Below, piece by piece: positions 28,672-38,618 of a DNA stretch of 64,000 nt. This DNA is from G963717155 sp963717155 (lineage in GTDB: Bacteria; Actinomycetota; Thermoleophilia; Gaiellales; JALYLC01): positions 3,906,001 through 3,970,000 of the forward strand of contig OY970326.1 of NCBI GenBank assembly GCA_963717155.1. The letters are read 5' to 3'. Every line of letters begins with the position of its first letter. Position 1 is the first letter of the stretch. The position numbers and the translations under genes are program-made. A model generated the notes under the pieces. The model was not told the DNA's origin, made no database searches, and saw only the letters and a list, made by a program, of their open reading frames with translations.

Positions 28672-28677
28672 TAGGCT
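28672..28677 (+). promoter_or_regulatory. Possible -10 element (TAGGCT) for aldose epimerase
   Basis: TAGGCT ends seven bases before ATG 28685 and there is no Shine-Dalgarno, so transcription may start at the start codon itself (leaderless). Confidence 0.35.
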
Positions 28678-28684
28678 GGACGCG

Positions 28685-29624
28685 ATGGCAGCGAGCGACT
28701 CCGTGGTGCACCTCGGCGAGCCGGGTGTGCGGCTCAGCGCCGGCGACCTCGAGGCGATCGTGATCCCCTCGGCGGGAATGGTCGTCGCGTCGCTCCGCAG
28801 CAGGGGCGACGAGCTGCTCGGCCGCGCCGACGCGCTCGCAGGCTGGGTCGACGGGGGCCACACGATGGGCATCCCGCTCCTGCATCCGTGGGCGAACCGG
28901 CTCGCCGGCACCAGCTACGTGGTCGGGGAGACGCACGTCAGGATCGATCCCGCCTCCCCGTTGCTGCACCGCGACGGGAACGGACTGCCGATCCACGGGC
29001 TGCTCGGGCCGTGCGGCGCGTGGCAGGCCGCGCCGCCGACGCGCGACGGAGTCGAGCGCACGCCTGAGCGCCACGCTCGATGCGTCGGACGTGCCGGGGC
29101 TGCTCGATGGCTTCCCGTTCCCGCACCGGCTCAAGCTCGTGCTCGACCTCGGTGCCGATGCGCTCGCGATCTCGACGACGCTCACCGCGACCGGGGACGT
29201 CGCGGTTCCGATCGCGTTCGGCTGGCATCCCGTACTTCCAGATCCCGCACGTTCCGCGAACCGAGTGGGAGCTCGAGCTCCCGATGATGAGCGCGCTCGA
29301 GCTGGATGATCTCCAGCTGCCGACGGGCGTCGAGCGGCCATTCGACGCGCTGCGGCACGCCGCTCGGGATCGCTGCTCTTCGACGACGCGTTCGGCGACG
29401 TCGAGCCGGGAGCCGTGTTCGCGATCGGCGGCGGAGGACACCGCGTGGCGGTGTCGTTCGACGACGGCTACCCGTACGCGCAGGTCTTCGCACCGGCCGA
29501 TCAGGACGTGGTCGCGCTCGAGCCCATGTCGGCACCCGGGAACGCGCTCGTGTCGGGCACGGGCCTCGGCCTCCTGCCGCCCGGCGAGACCCACCGCGCG
29601 CTGTTCACCGTGCACGTCGAGTAG
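28685..29624 (+). CDS. Aldose 1-epimerase family protein, frameshifted
   Basis: About 312 residues of the galactose-mutarotase fold. IVIPSAGMVVASLRSRGDEL begins the domain, GIPLLHPWANRLAG is the NPWANR-like segment with the conserved arginine, HGLLGPCGAW holds a conserved histidine, and PIAFGWHPYFQIP holds the catalytic-site histidine. The acidic C-terminal region is LEPMSAPGNALVSG. Three breaks (near 29060, 29230 and 29370) split the frame. It would interconvert anomers of a hexose or related sugar; the exact sugar is not shown. It stands alone, facing a minus-strand ABC operon. Confidence 0.82.
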
Positions 29625-29632
29625 CAGTAGCG

Positions 29633-31111
29633 CTACGACCGCATCAGCACCGAGACGTCCGCCCGCTCGACCACGGCGCGATCGTGCGTCGCGCAGACGA
29701 CGGATGTCCCGTGCTCCCGCGCCAGGTGCACCAGCAGCTCGGCGATCGCGGCGGCGCCGTCCCGGTCGAGGCGCGACGTCGGCTCGTCCGCCAGCAGCAG
29801 CGCAGGCTGCGCCGAGAGCGCGCGCGCGACTGCCACTCGGGCCCGCTCGCCCGCCGACAGCTGCGAGACCGGACCGTCCAGCCGATGTGACAGTCCGACG
29901 GCCTAGCAGGCGTCGCGCGCGGCTGCGGCACCGTCGCGAACACCTCGAACGAGCAGCCCGAGCTCGACGTTCTCGCGTGCGCCGAGGAACGGCACCAGTC
30001 CGCTCTCCTGGGGCACGATCCCCACGTGCTGCCGACGCAGCGCGGCAAGACCGGCGCGGTCGAGACCTCCGAGCGATTGCCCGAGGAGCGCGATCTCGCC
30101 CTCGTCGGGGCGATCCATCCCGGCGAGCAACCGCAGGAGCGTCGTCTTGCCCGATCCGGAGCGGCCGGTGACCGCGCACAGCTCGCCACGGCGTAGATCG
30201 AGATCGAGACCCTGGAGGATCCGGCGCCCCGCGATCTCGCGCACCAGTCGTCGAGCGGTCAGGACGGTCTCACCCGGCTGGGCCGGGCGGTCCTCGCTGA
30301 CCGGCGCCGAGACCTCGCGCGCGCCCGGCTCGCCGACCAGCACCAGCCCGTCGGGCGTGTCGCGGATCTCGGCGCGCGGGCCGACGCGCGCGCGCTGCGA
30401 CTGCGTGAGCCGGAGCCAGCCCGCGGCGTCGACCACCGCCCGACCGACGCCATCGCGGGCTGCCTCGCGGCTCACCCGGCCGTCATGCAGCCAGATCTGC
30501 CGATCGGCGTCGGCGAACGCCGCCTCATCGTGGCTCACGACGAGCGCCGTCGCGCCCTCCTCCCGCACGAGCTCGCGGATCAGCGCGTAGACCAGCGCTG
30601 CCGACGCCTCGTCCAGCTCGCCCGCCGGCTCGTCCGCGAGCAGCAGGCCGGGCCGATGTGCAATGGATGCGCAGAGCGCGACTCGCTGCTGCTCCCCGCC
30701 GGAGAGCGTCCAGGGACGTTCCTCCGCGCGCTCGGCGAGGCCGACGCGCTCGAGCAGCCCGATCGCACGCCCGCGCCGGGCTTCCGGCCGCACGCCTCGC
30801 AGCGCGAGCGGCAGCTCGACCGCCTCGCGGCATGACAGATCGGGCGAGAGCGCCTGCGCGTAGCGCTGGTCGAGGAATCCGAGGGCGCGGGACCGGAACT
30901 CCGCGCGAGCACGTCCGCGCAGACGCGCAGGCTCCTCGCCGAGCACGTGCACGCGCCCGGACGACGGGGCGTCGAGACCGGCGATGAGGCGAAGCAACGT
31001 CGTCTTCCCGGAGCCGCTCGGCCCACCCACGACGGCGAGCTCGCCCGCCTCGACCTCGAGACTGAGGCCGCGCAGCGCGACCGTGCCGCTGGACCCGTGC
31101 AACCGGAACAC
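29633..31111 (-). CDS. Fused tandem ABC-transporter ATPase (MacB/LolD-like), with an in-frame TAG
   Basis: Two complete ATPase halves in one frame. Half one has GGPSGSGKTTLLRLIAG, LSGGEQQRVAL, GLLLADEPAGELDE and LVVSHDE. Half two has VTGRSGSGKTTLLRLLAG, GIVPQESGLVPFLGA, then an amber codon at 29903-29905, followed in the same frame by LSAGERARVAVARALSAQ, LLLADEPTSRLD and CATHDRAV. The TAG lies where a glutamate is plausible (GAG to TAG). As written, the product ends before the second signature motif and Walker B. This may be a single-base error or a real truncation. The halves resemble LolD/MacB exporters and probably serve the FtsX-like permease encoded just upstream. GTG 31111 is the first strong start; an upstream CTG may extend it. 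Confidence 0.8.
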
Positions 31112-31138
31112 GTCTCGCGCCTCGATCGCCAGGGTGCT

Positions 31139-34100
31139 TCACCAGCCGCCTCCCGGCCCGCGGCGCGGCGACTCTCCCCGGAGTGCGAGCCGCAGCGGGC
31201 CCTCGACGGCGAGGCCGGCGATCACCGACAGCGCAAGCACCCCCACGGCGATCGCCGCCCAGGGGATCGCCGTCTGCAGCGGCGGGACGGGGTCGCCGAT
31301 CGTCGCCGCGGAGAGCAGCGCGTCGTGCACTGCCAGGACAAGCGCCGCCCCGACTGCCGAGCCCGCCGACGAGTCCGGCCGCCACGAGCATCGCCGCGCG
31401 CAGCCGCACATGCACGCGCAGGTCGGCAGGTGCCAGCCCCTGGGCCTCGAGGTCGGCCAGCGTGCCCTGCTCGTCGCGCAGGTCGCTGGTGACCGCGAGC
31501 AGGAGTCCGGCGAACGCGAGCAGGAGGGCGAGCGCCGCGCCCGCTGCGAGTGCGAGCACGAGGCCGCGGGCCAGAGGATCCTCCTGCAGCGAGCGCTCCA
31601 CGGCTCGTCGGGAGCTCACCTCGAGGGTCGAGTAGGGCGGCTGACCGAGCGAGCGCGCGACCCGCTGCTGCCGAGCGCGCCGGGACCCCGAGCCAGAGCT
31701 CGCTCGGCAGCGAGTCAGCCGGGCTGTCGGCAGCCATCGCGGTCGCGAGCGACTGCTGATCGGCCACGAGGAAGGGCGCCTCGACCTCGGTCGGGAACCG
31801 GCTCGACGTCGCCACGACGCGCGCCCGCACCGTGACGCCGTCGATCTGCAGCGCAAGCACGCCACCCGGCCCCGCAGAACGCGCCAGGTCGGGGCTGGCA
31901 AGGACGGGCAGGGCACGTCCGTCGAACGGCTCGTGGGGCCGGATGTACGCGCGCGCGGCGCCGTTCAGCGTGTAGTGGACCTCCGTCGCCCCGGCCAGCA
32001 CGCGGACGCGCGCATTCCCGCGCCCGATGAAGCGCTGCAGGCTGCCGATCGGCCGGCCGTCGGCCTCCAGCCGGCCGAGCTCGAGCACGCCCTTCCCCGA
32101 TGAGGCGACCTGCACGCCCTCTGCCGCCTGGTGCGCGTTCCCCCGGGAGTTTCCCTCGGTCTGGTCGAACGAGAGCGCGATCACGAGCCCGCCGGCCGCG
32201 GCGCTGGGCACGGTTCCGCGGTAGGTCGACCCGCTTGCGCGGAGGGGGACGAGGTCGATGTCGCCGCGCGGCGTGGCCACGGTCAGCGTCAGATCGACCG
32301 GCTCGCCGCCGGCCCGAGCGGACAGCGACAGCGCGCGAGCGTCAGCCGGGAGCCGGATGCCGCGAAGGGCCGGCGAGCCGCCCGGTGCGAGCCTCGCCGC
32401 CGTGGCCTCCGGGGAGCGGTCGAGTCCGGCACGGTCGATCGAGTGGAGCTTCGGCAGCCCCGCGGCCGGCACGCCGAGCACGTCGGGCGATACGAACGAA
32501 CCGTCGCGCTGCACGACGTCTGCCGACAGGCGCAACACCGGGAGCGCCACGGCGCCGGGCGCCAGGCGCCGCCACTCCGCCAGAGAGGCGGCCCCGAGGG
32601 GTCGCGTCAGGCTGCTGCCCTGGCTCGCGGTGAAGTCGAGGGGAACGCGGAACGCCGCCTGGTCCCGGTCGCCCTCCGACAGGGTCGCGCCGTAGACGAC
32701 CGCGAATACCGCCAGCCCGGTGCTGACTGCGAGGAAGGCGGCAGTCGCGGAGGTGCGCCCGCGTCCGCGCGCGAGCGCGAGAAGCGCGAGCCGCGGCGCG
32801 GCTCCGGTGCCCCGACCTGCTCGCTCTGCAAGCCGCGTCAGGGGACCCAGGAGTCGGGCGAGCGCAACACCGGTGGCGAGCGCCACGAGGGCGGGCAGCG
32901 CCAGCAGGATGATCCCGGCGCCCTGACCGCTCTGCAGCTCGTCGACGGTGGCAGGCCCGCGTAGGAGGGCGAGCACGACCGCGATGGCGCTGGCGATCGC
33001 AGCGACATCGAGCGCAGTGACCCGCGCGCGGTGCGGGTCGTCCGCCTCGGCGACGAGCAGGCGTCCGGCGACGAGTCCCGCGGCGGCGACCCCACAGCCC
33101 GCGACGAGCGCCAGCGCAAGCGGTGATCCGAGCGCGTGCCGGGCGAGCGCGCCGGCGGGCAGGTCGGTCCGATCGGCGATCGCGACGATGGCGATGAGCC
33201 CGGCGAAGAGCCCGACGATGGTGCCGAGCAAGGCGGCGAGGCACGACTCGGAGATGGCGAGCAGCGCCGACTGGCCACGGGTCGCGCCGTGCTGCTCGAG
33301 GCGTCGCCGCTCCGCCTCGACGTCACGCCGCAGCCCCGCAGCGGCGAGCACCGCGAACGCGAGCACGAGCGCGGCCGCCTCACCGCCGACGAGCAGGATG
33401 CGCCTCGCGGCGGCCCGGCCGCTGTCGCGGGCGTCGAGCACGGCCTGCACCGGGGCGTCGACCCCGAACGCGTTGTCGCGCAGCTGGAGGTCGCTCTCAC
33501 CGCGGGCGATCCGGGCCAGGACGTCGTCGATGTTCCACACGTGCAGCGACCTCGGATTCAGGGGCACCGCCCACGAGTAGCCGCGGAAGAGCGCCGAGAG
33601 CGCGGGCAGCGACGTCAGAGCCGCGACGCCCGCCGTCGCGACGACGGGGACCGCCGGTTCCCCCGGCTCGTGGACGATCACGTCGCCGAGCGCCAGGGAC
33701 GAGGTCAGCGTGCCCCGCCCGACGACGCGCATGTGGATCCCGATCGCGTCGAGCCGTGTCGGAGGGTGGCCGGACAGCGCGACGACCTCGCACCGGGTGG
33801 GAGTGCACGTCCGCGGCAGGCGGCCGGACGTGAGGTGCACGATGCGGCCGAGCGAGTCGACACCCGCCAGCTGCACGAGCCCCCCGTGGAGGTGGAGCGA
33901 CCGGAACGCGACCGAGCGCGAGACCGAGCCGCCGAGCGGTCTCAGCACGCCGCGGGCCTCGCGATCGATCTTCGCGAAGCCTGTACCGGGCGACACGCCC
34001 GCCCAGCCGACGCGGACCGAGCGCTGTGACTCGGGCAGCGCGGCGATCGTCTTCTGCAGGGCACGATCGCGCGCGGCGAGGCTCCCGCCGGCGAGGCCGG

Positions 34101-34221
34101 CGACGAGTGCGCATGCGATCGCGATGCCTCCCGCGACCAGCGCCCCGCGTCCGGGGCGGGAGCGCGCTCGTCGCAGGACGAGCTGCATGATCGCGGCGAG
34201 CCTGGCCACCCGGGACACCAT
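31139..34221 (-). CDS. FtsX-like permease, very large ABC exporter subunit, frameshifted
   Basis: About 1,030 residues. A first membrane helix (GALVAGGIAIACALVAGLAG) is followed by a domain of about 230 residues outside the membrane, then groups of helices (ALVLAFAVLAAAGL, LLGTIVGLFAGLIAIVAIA, LALALVAGCGVAAAGLVAG, AIASAIAVVLALL), a second large outer domain of about 350 residues, and a final set of helices (LALAAGAALALLLAFAGLLL, AIAVGVLALSVIAGLA). This is a duplicated FtsX arrangement in one chain. Breaks occur near 31680 and 31390. It lies directly upstream of the fused ATPase in the same operon. The cargo is unknown; related systems export lipoproteins, peptides or macrolides. Confidence 0.78.
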
Positions 34222-34260
34222 GCAACCGTACACCGGCTCTCGTGGTTCTGGCTCTCGGGC

Positions 34261-35211
34261 TTAGTACTCCAGCGCCGTCCAGCGCTCGTGGCCGGGCAGC
34301 TCGGCGCCGAACGTGTCCGGATTCGTCCCGAGCGCCTCGGCGAGCTCGAGCGCGATGCGCTGCACCCGCGCCGTCAGCGGGAAGATCGAGAGTGGCTCGC
34401 CCAGCGCGAGCTCGTCGATGCGATGGACGACCGCCCCGGACTGCGCGCTCGCCTCGGCGGCCTCGTCGAGCCGCGATCGCCAGGGGCCGCCTCCGTCCAG
34501 CACGACAAGCTGGTCGAGCGGACCGACGGCGACGGACGGGCCGTGCACGTACTGCTCGACGGACATTCCCTCGGTCGCGACGTACGAGGTCTCGCGCGCC
34601 TTCAGTGCACCCTCCGCCGCGGTCCAGGCGTTGGTGCCCGCGCCGACGAACTCGAGCAGTCTGCCCGGCGGCGCGATCGGGTCGCGGGCACTCGCGAGCG
34701 CGTCCGCGACCGCGTCCGGGACCCCCGCGAGCTCGCCAAGCGTCGCGCCAAGCGCTTCGGCGAGCTGCGCGAGCCGGAGCAGCGCCCCGAGATGGCTCGC
34801 CGTGTAGGTCTCGGAGCGCTCGATCTCGACCGTCTCGAGGTCGACGCCGGGTGCACCGACCCCGCCGATCGCAACCGTCGGCACGCCGCGCCCCCGGGCG
34901 TCGCCGAGCACCTGCGCCGAGTAGCGCTTGGCACCGGTGTGGCTCAGCAGGATCAGCGCGTCACGCGCAGGATCGAGCGCCGGCCCCTCGAGGGCGACGT
35001 CGAGCGCCGCGAGCGGCCATGCGTCGGCTCCTGCAAGCCGCAGCAGTGCCGCGCCATGCCCGGCGGCATGCCAGCTCGTCCCGGTCCCGACGAGCAGGAC
35101 ACGCCGCCCCTCGAGCCGCTCCGCGGCCCGCTCGGAGACCTCGCCGTCGGCGATCAGCGCCCGCAGATCGGCCGGCTGCCGCCACATCGTCTCGCGCAGG
35201 ATGCTCGCCAT
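34261..35211 (-). CDS. SIS-domain protein, GlmS C-terminal-like sugar isomerase
   Basis: An intact 316-residue protein with two SIS modules. RVLLVGTGTSWHAAGHGAAL and LILLSHTGAKRYSAQVLGDA bind the sugar phosphate in the first; LEFVGAGTNAWTAAEGALKA with TEGMSVEQYVHGP belongs to the second and resembles the isomerase half of glucosamine-6-phosphate synthase. The glutaminase domain is absent, so it is likely a deaminase or isomerase of amino-sugar phosphates. The start is ATG 35211. It is separated from the ABC permease by 39 bases on the same strand and may be read separately. Confidence 0.82.
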   Translation of the reverse strand: MASILRETMWRQPADLRALIADGEVSERAAERLEGRRVLLVGTGTSWHAAGHGAALLRLAGADAWPLAALDVALEGPALDPARDALILLSHTGAKRYSAQVLGDARGRGVPTVAIGGVGAPGVDLETVEIERSETYTASHLGALLRLAQLAEALGATLGELAGVPDAVADALASARDPIAPPGRLLEFVGAGTNAWTAAEGALKARETSYVATEGMSVEQYVHGPSVAVGPLDQLVVLDGGGPWRSRLDEAAEASAQSGAVVHRIDELALGEPLSIFPLTARVQRIALELAEALGTNPDTFGAELPGHERWTALEY

Positions 35212-35292
35212 GTCGCGAGACCGTAGACGAACGCCGACACGCGCGGAGATGACCGCTCAACCTTTCGTCCCGGACGGTCGATAGACGGCCCG

Positions 35293-35922
35293 ATGACCAT
35301 GGATCAGGCATTCCCGGAAACCCCGGGCACAGGTACCACCGTCGAGCTTCGCCCCGAGGGTGGTGCACCGCTTCAGGCGACGGTCGTCGACCTGCTCGAA
35401 ACGGCGCTCGTTCTCGGCGATCTCGAAGCACTGCCGCACCCGAGCACCTCGCTCGCCCTCCGCTGGTTCACCTCGGACACCGGTGCGTGGGAGATCGACG
35501 TCGAGCTCGCCCGGGGCGCGAGCGGCGCCGGACAGGTCGCCGTCAGGCCGCTCGGTGAGCACCGCGCTGCCGGCGGACGTCGCGCGCTCCGCCTCCCCGC
35601 TGGACGGGCCCCGCTCGCGGCCGAGGCAGTGACCGGCATCCACGCGACGGGCAAGGCGATCGAGCTCATCCTCCTCGATGCCTCGGCGAACGGAGGAGCA
35701 GCGATCGGATGGGGCCGCCCCCCGGCGGCGAACGACATCTTCCGCCTCGAGCTCGGAATCGTGTGCGCGCCTCGTGTGATCGAGGGCCGCGTTGCCCGGC
35801 TGCAGTCGCAGCCCTTCGGGCGCTGGCTGGTCGGATTCGAGTTCCTGCCCCGCTCCCCCGACGAGGTCGAATGGCTTCTTGCGTGGCGTGACGCTTGGGT
35901 CGAGCTCGTCACCGCTGCCTGA
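35293..35922 (+). CDS. PilZ-like c-di-GMP-binding domain protein
   Basis: An intact 209-residue soluble protein. The N-terminal half (VVDLLETALVLGDLEALP) is a YcgR-N-like beta region. The C-terminal half has GRRALRLPAG, which gives the RxxxR motif, and LLDASANGGAAIGWG, which gives the D/NxSxxG motif; together they form the c-di-GMP site of PilZ domains. A second gene with the same layout lies at 45423-46125. No flagellar gene is near. It probably acts as a c-di-GMP receptor with an unknown target. Start ATG 35293 is used; ATG 35299 is also in frame. Confidence 0.7.
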   Translation: MTMDQAFPETPGTGTTVELRPEGGAPLQATVVDLLETALVLGDLEALPHPSTSLALRWFTSDTGAWEIDVELARGASGAGQVAVRPLGEHRAAGGRRALRLPAGRAPLAAEAVTGIHATGKAIELILLDASANGGAAIGWGRPPAANDIFRLELGIVCAPRVIEGRVARLQSQPFGRWLVGFEFLPRSPDEVEWLLAWRDAWVELVTAA

Positions 35923-35924
35923 CG

Positions 35925-36491
35925 TTACGCCAGCAGGTCGCGCGCCCAGGCGTTGTCCTCGGCAAGCTCCGGCACTCCGATCGCGGCAGCGACCGTCAAC
36001 AGCATGCCGACCGCGAAGAACGCCTTGACGGCTTGCGGCCCGGCGCCCGAGAGGTCGGCGACCTCCTTCCATAGCTCGCCGTAGCGACGGCCGACGAGCT
36101 CGCGGATCTCGGGGTCGCCAGCAGCCGCGTAGCCCTGGAGCTGGAACAGCAGCCGCTCGCGGTCGATGAGCTCGTGCTGGTACGCCTCGCCCATCGCCTG
36201 CAGGCGCCGACTCGGCTCCGCGGACTCGGCAGCCTCGCGGAACGTGCTCGCGACCCGGTCGAAGCAGCGCTCGACCGCGGCCATGAACAGCGCCTTCTTG
36301 GTGCCGAACAGCCGCACCACGTAGGGCTGTGAGATCCCCGCGCGTCGCGCGATCGCATCAGTCGTCGTGCCTGCGAGCCCGTGGAGTCCGAACTCGGCGA
36401 TCGCGGCCTCGACGAGCAGCCGCCGCCGATCGGCCAGGTGCATGCGCGGATTCGGGCTGGGGAGCGGGGTGGGAGAGGGTTCTGCCGGCAT
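35925..36491 (-). CDS. TetR-family transcriptional regulator
   Basis: An intact 188-residue repressor. The helix-turn-helix is RRLLVEAAIAEFGLHGLAG followed by TDAIARRAGISQPYVVRLFG, and the C-terminal domain includes YQHELIDRERLLFQLQGYAA. It is divergent from an MFS efflux gene with 80 bases between starts, the standard arrangement for a repressor of a drug exporter. The shared region holds a good promoter and an inverted repeat (below). The stop is two bases from the convergent PilZ gene stop. Confidence 0.9.
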   Translation of the reverse strand: MPAEPSPTPLPSPNPRMHLADRRRLLVEAAIAEFGLHGLAGTTTDAIARRAGISQPYVVRLFGTKKALFMAAVERCFDRVASTFREAAESAEPSRRLQAMGEAYQHELIDRERLLFQLQGYAAAGDPEIRELVGRRYGELWKEVADLSGAGPQAVKAFFAVGMLLTVAAAIGVPELAEDNAWARDLLA

Positions 36492-36495
36492 CCAC

Positions 36496-36524
36496 TTGAC
36501 AAGGTATCAGACGATTACTAGTCT
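36496..36524 (+). promoter_or_regulatory. Sigma-A-type promoter for the MFS efflux gene
   Basis: TTGACA (36496-36501) and TAGTCT (36519-36524) are separated by exactly 17 bases. This is the best -35/-10 match I found in the window. It points to the MFS gene and predicts a leader of about 40 bases with AGAGGA before ATG 36572. Confidence 0.6.
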
Positions 36525-36544
36525 CCCGGCACCGTCTTGTAATC
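36513..36544. promoter_or_regulatory. Possible TetR operator
   Basis: GATTAC (36513-36518) and GTAATC (36539-36544) form an inverted repeat across the -10 element of the MFS promoter. A repressor bound here would block transcription. The arms are short and the spacing is large, so this is tentative. Confidence 0.35.
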
Positions 36545-36571
36545 AGTCAATGCCTTCAAGCAGAGGATGCG

Positions 36572-38146
36572 ATGTCTGCCACCGTCACCAGCGAATCCCG
36601 CGCAACGCCACGACACGCGAACGATCGTCCGGGACTTGCGCTCGCGATCACCGGCGCCGCGCTGTTCATGGTCGTGCTCGACAACCTCGTCGTCACCACC
36701 GCGCTGCCGAGCATCCGGAACGACCTCGGCGCGTCCGTCGTGCAGCTCGGCTGGTTCGTCAACGCGTACACGCTGACGTTCGCCGTCCTGCTCCTGCCGG
36801 GCGCGGCCCTCGGCGACCGCTTCGGCCGGCGCCGGATCTTCCAGCTCGGCCTCGCGCTCTTCACGCTCGCGTCCGGCGCGGCGGCGCTCGCTCAGGGCTC
36901 CGGCGAGCTCGTGGCCGCTCGGGCGCTACAGGGCGCGGGCGCTGCCCTCGTGCTACCCCTGAGCCTGACGCTGCTCTCAGCCGCCTTCCCCGCCGAGCGT
37001 CGAGGCGTTGCCCTCGGAATCTGGTCCGGCATCTCCGGTCTTGCGATCGCGCTCGGCCCACTCGTCGGGGGCGCCGTCGTCGACGGCATCTCGTGGCAGT
37101 GGATCTTCTGGCTCAACGTGCCGATCGGCCTGCTCGTGCTCCCATCGGCACGCGCGTTCCTGGTCGAGAGCCGCGGCCCGCGCGAGCGGCTCGACCCGGT
37201 GGGGCTGCTGCTCGCGACCGGGGGGCTGCTCGGGATCGTCTACGGCATCGTGCGCGGCAACACCGACGGCTGGAGCTCGCCGACGATCGTCGGGACGCTC
37301 ACCGGCGGCGTGCTGATCCTCGCGTTGTTCGTCGCCTGGGAGGCCCGGACCGAGGCGCCGATGCTGCCGCTCCGGCTGTTCCGGAACCGCGCCTTCGCCG
37401 TCACGAACGTGGTGTCGATCTCGATGTCGTTCGGGCTCTTCGGCTCGATCTTCCTGCTCGCCCAGTTCCTGCAGACCGTCCAGGGCTACTCGGCGTTCCA
37501 TGCCGGACTGCGAACGCTTCCCTGGACGCTCATGCCGATGTTCGTGGCGCCGGTCGCAGGCGCACTGTCCGACCGCATCGGCGGACGGCCGCTGATGGCC
37601 CTGGGCCTGGCCCTGCAGTCGATCGCACTCGGCTGGCTCGCGCTGATCAGCGCGGTGGACGTGCCCTACTCCCGCCTGGTGCTGCCGTTCGCCCTTGCGG
37701 GAACCGGCATGGCGCTCGTGTTCGCTCCGGTCGCGAACGTCGTCCTCTCGAGCGTCCGCCCCGAGGAGCAGGGGAAGGCCTCGGGCGCGAACAACGCGAT
37801 CCGAGAGGTCGGTGGCGCGCTCGGCGTCGCAGTGCTGGCGGCGGTGTTCTCGAGCGCGGGCAGCTACCACACGGGGCAGACGTTCGTGAACGGGCTCGTA
37901 CCCGCCGTGTGGACGGGCGCCGGCGTACTCGCGGTCGGCGCGCTGCTAGCCCTGTTCGTCCCCCGGGCGGCCGGGCGCAAGCGGCGCGACGGCTACGCGG
38001 CCTCGACGAGGTCGCCGCGCGGTGCGAGCTCCTCGTCGGGCGGGATGCTGAGCCGCCGGAGCACGCCGTCGACGATCTCGTACGACCCCATGCTCGAGAG
38101 CGGCGGCGAGTACACGTGCAGGGAGAGCGCCGGGTCGGTCCCGTGA
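36572..38146 (+). CDS. MFS transporter, DHA2 (EmrB/QacA) drug-efflux type, 14 helices
   Basis: A protein of up to 524 residues. It has the usual motifs: LDNLVVTTALPSIRNDLG in helix 1, ALGDRFGRRRIFQLGLALFT (motif A), and LGPLVGGAVVDGISWQWIFW (motif C) with FWLNVPIG. About 14 hydrophobic segments can be counted to residue 470. The last 45 residues (RKRRDGYAASTRSPRGASS) are hydrophilic and overlap the convergent cupin gene by 154 bases. The true C-terminus may be near 38000 with a hidden frame error. It is divergent from a TetR gene and probably exports a toxic compound that the repressor senses. Confidence 0.88.
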   Translation: MSATVTSESRATPRHANDRPGLALAITGAALFMVVLDNLVVTTALPSIRNDLGASVVQLGWFVNAYTLTFAVLLLPGAALGDRFGRRRIFQLGLALFTLASGAAALAQGSGELVAARALQGAGAALVLPLSLTLLSAAFPAERRGVALGIWSGISGLAIALGPLVGGAVVDGISWQWIFWLNVPIGLLVLPSARAFLVESRGPRERLDPVGLLLATGGLLGIVYGIVRGNTDGWSSPTIVGTLTGGVLILALFVAWEARTEAPMLPLRLFRNRAFAVTNVVSISMSFGLFGSIFLLAQFLQTVQGYSAFHAGLRTLPWTLMPMFVAPVAGALSDRIGGRPLMALGLALQSIALGWLALISAVDVPYSRLVLPFALAGTGMALVFAPVANVVLSSVRPEEQGKASGANNAIREVGGALGVAVLAAVFSSAGSYHTGQTFVNGLVPAVWTGAGVLAVGALLALFVPRAAGRKRRDGYAASTRSPRGASSSSGGMLSRRSTPSTISYDPMLESGGEYTCRESAGSVP

Positions 38147-38511
38147 TGGCGCATGCGGTGGATGTGCTGCGTGTCGAACGAGAAGCTGTCGCCCGCCGAG
38201 AAGATGCGCGTCCCGTCATCTGCCCCGAAGGTCAAGCGATCCTCGGCCAGCGATCCCTCGATCACGTGTACGCCGCCCGCCGATCGATCGTGATCGTGAA
38301 AGCCCGTCTCCTGGTCGTCCAGCCAACCGAGCAGCCAGCCCTCACTGTGCTCGTCGCGCCACAACTGCAGGCAGAACCGGTGGCTGCGATCGCGTCGCAC
38401 GAGCTGGTCGACGTCGACGCGCTCGGCCGAGGTACGAGCGAGCAGGACGAGCTGCTCGGGCTCGAGGGTCGTGGCGGGCAACAAGTCGGTGAACCGATTG
38501 GCGTCGGACAT
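37993..38511 (-). CDS. Cysteine dioxygenase-like cupin protein
   Basis: An intact 172-residue cupin. DQETGFHDHDRSAGGVHVIE and FDTQHIHRMRHHG supply the histidines of the iron site, as in type I cysteine dioxygenases and thiol dioxygenases. RFCLQLWRDEHSEGWLLGWL is the first strand region. It would oxidise a thiol such as cysteine or 3-mercaptopropionate. GGGAG lies seven bases before ATG 38511. It is divergent from a LacI regulator across an AT-rich region with strong palindromes, so the regulator may control it. Confidence 0.8.
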   Translation of the reverse strand: MSDANRFTDLLPATTLEPEQLVLLARTSAERVDVDQLVRRDRSHRFCLQLWRDEHSEGWLLGWLDDQETGFHDHDRSAGGVHVIEGSLAEDRLTFGADDGTRIFSAGDSFSFDTQHIHRMRHHGTDPALSLHVYSPPLSSMGSYEIVDGVLRRLSIPPDEELAPRGDLVEAA

Positions 38512-38573
38512 GGTGGAACTCCCACGTCGATTGGCTTCTACATAACTTTAGCTTATATCTCCGAATCGGGTGT

Positions 38574-38618
38574 ATCGATTCAGTAGCTTGTACTTAATCG
38601 TTTCACTGAATCGATTCA
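38574..38618. promoter_or_regulatory. LacI-type operator: palindrome and inverted repeat
   Basis: TGAATCGATTCA (38607-38618) is a perfect 12-base palindrome with a central CG, the form bound by LacI-family repressors. ATCGATTCAGT (38574-38584) repeats it in inverse (ACTGAATCGAT, 38605-38615), so there are two sites about 30 bases apart. They lie between the divergent cupin and LacI genes in the most AT-rich stretch of the window. Confidence 0.6.
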
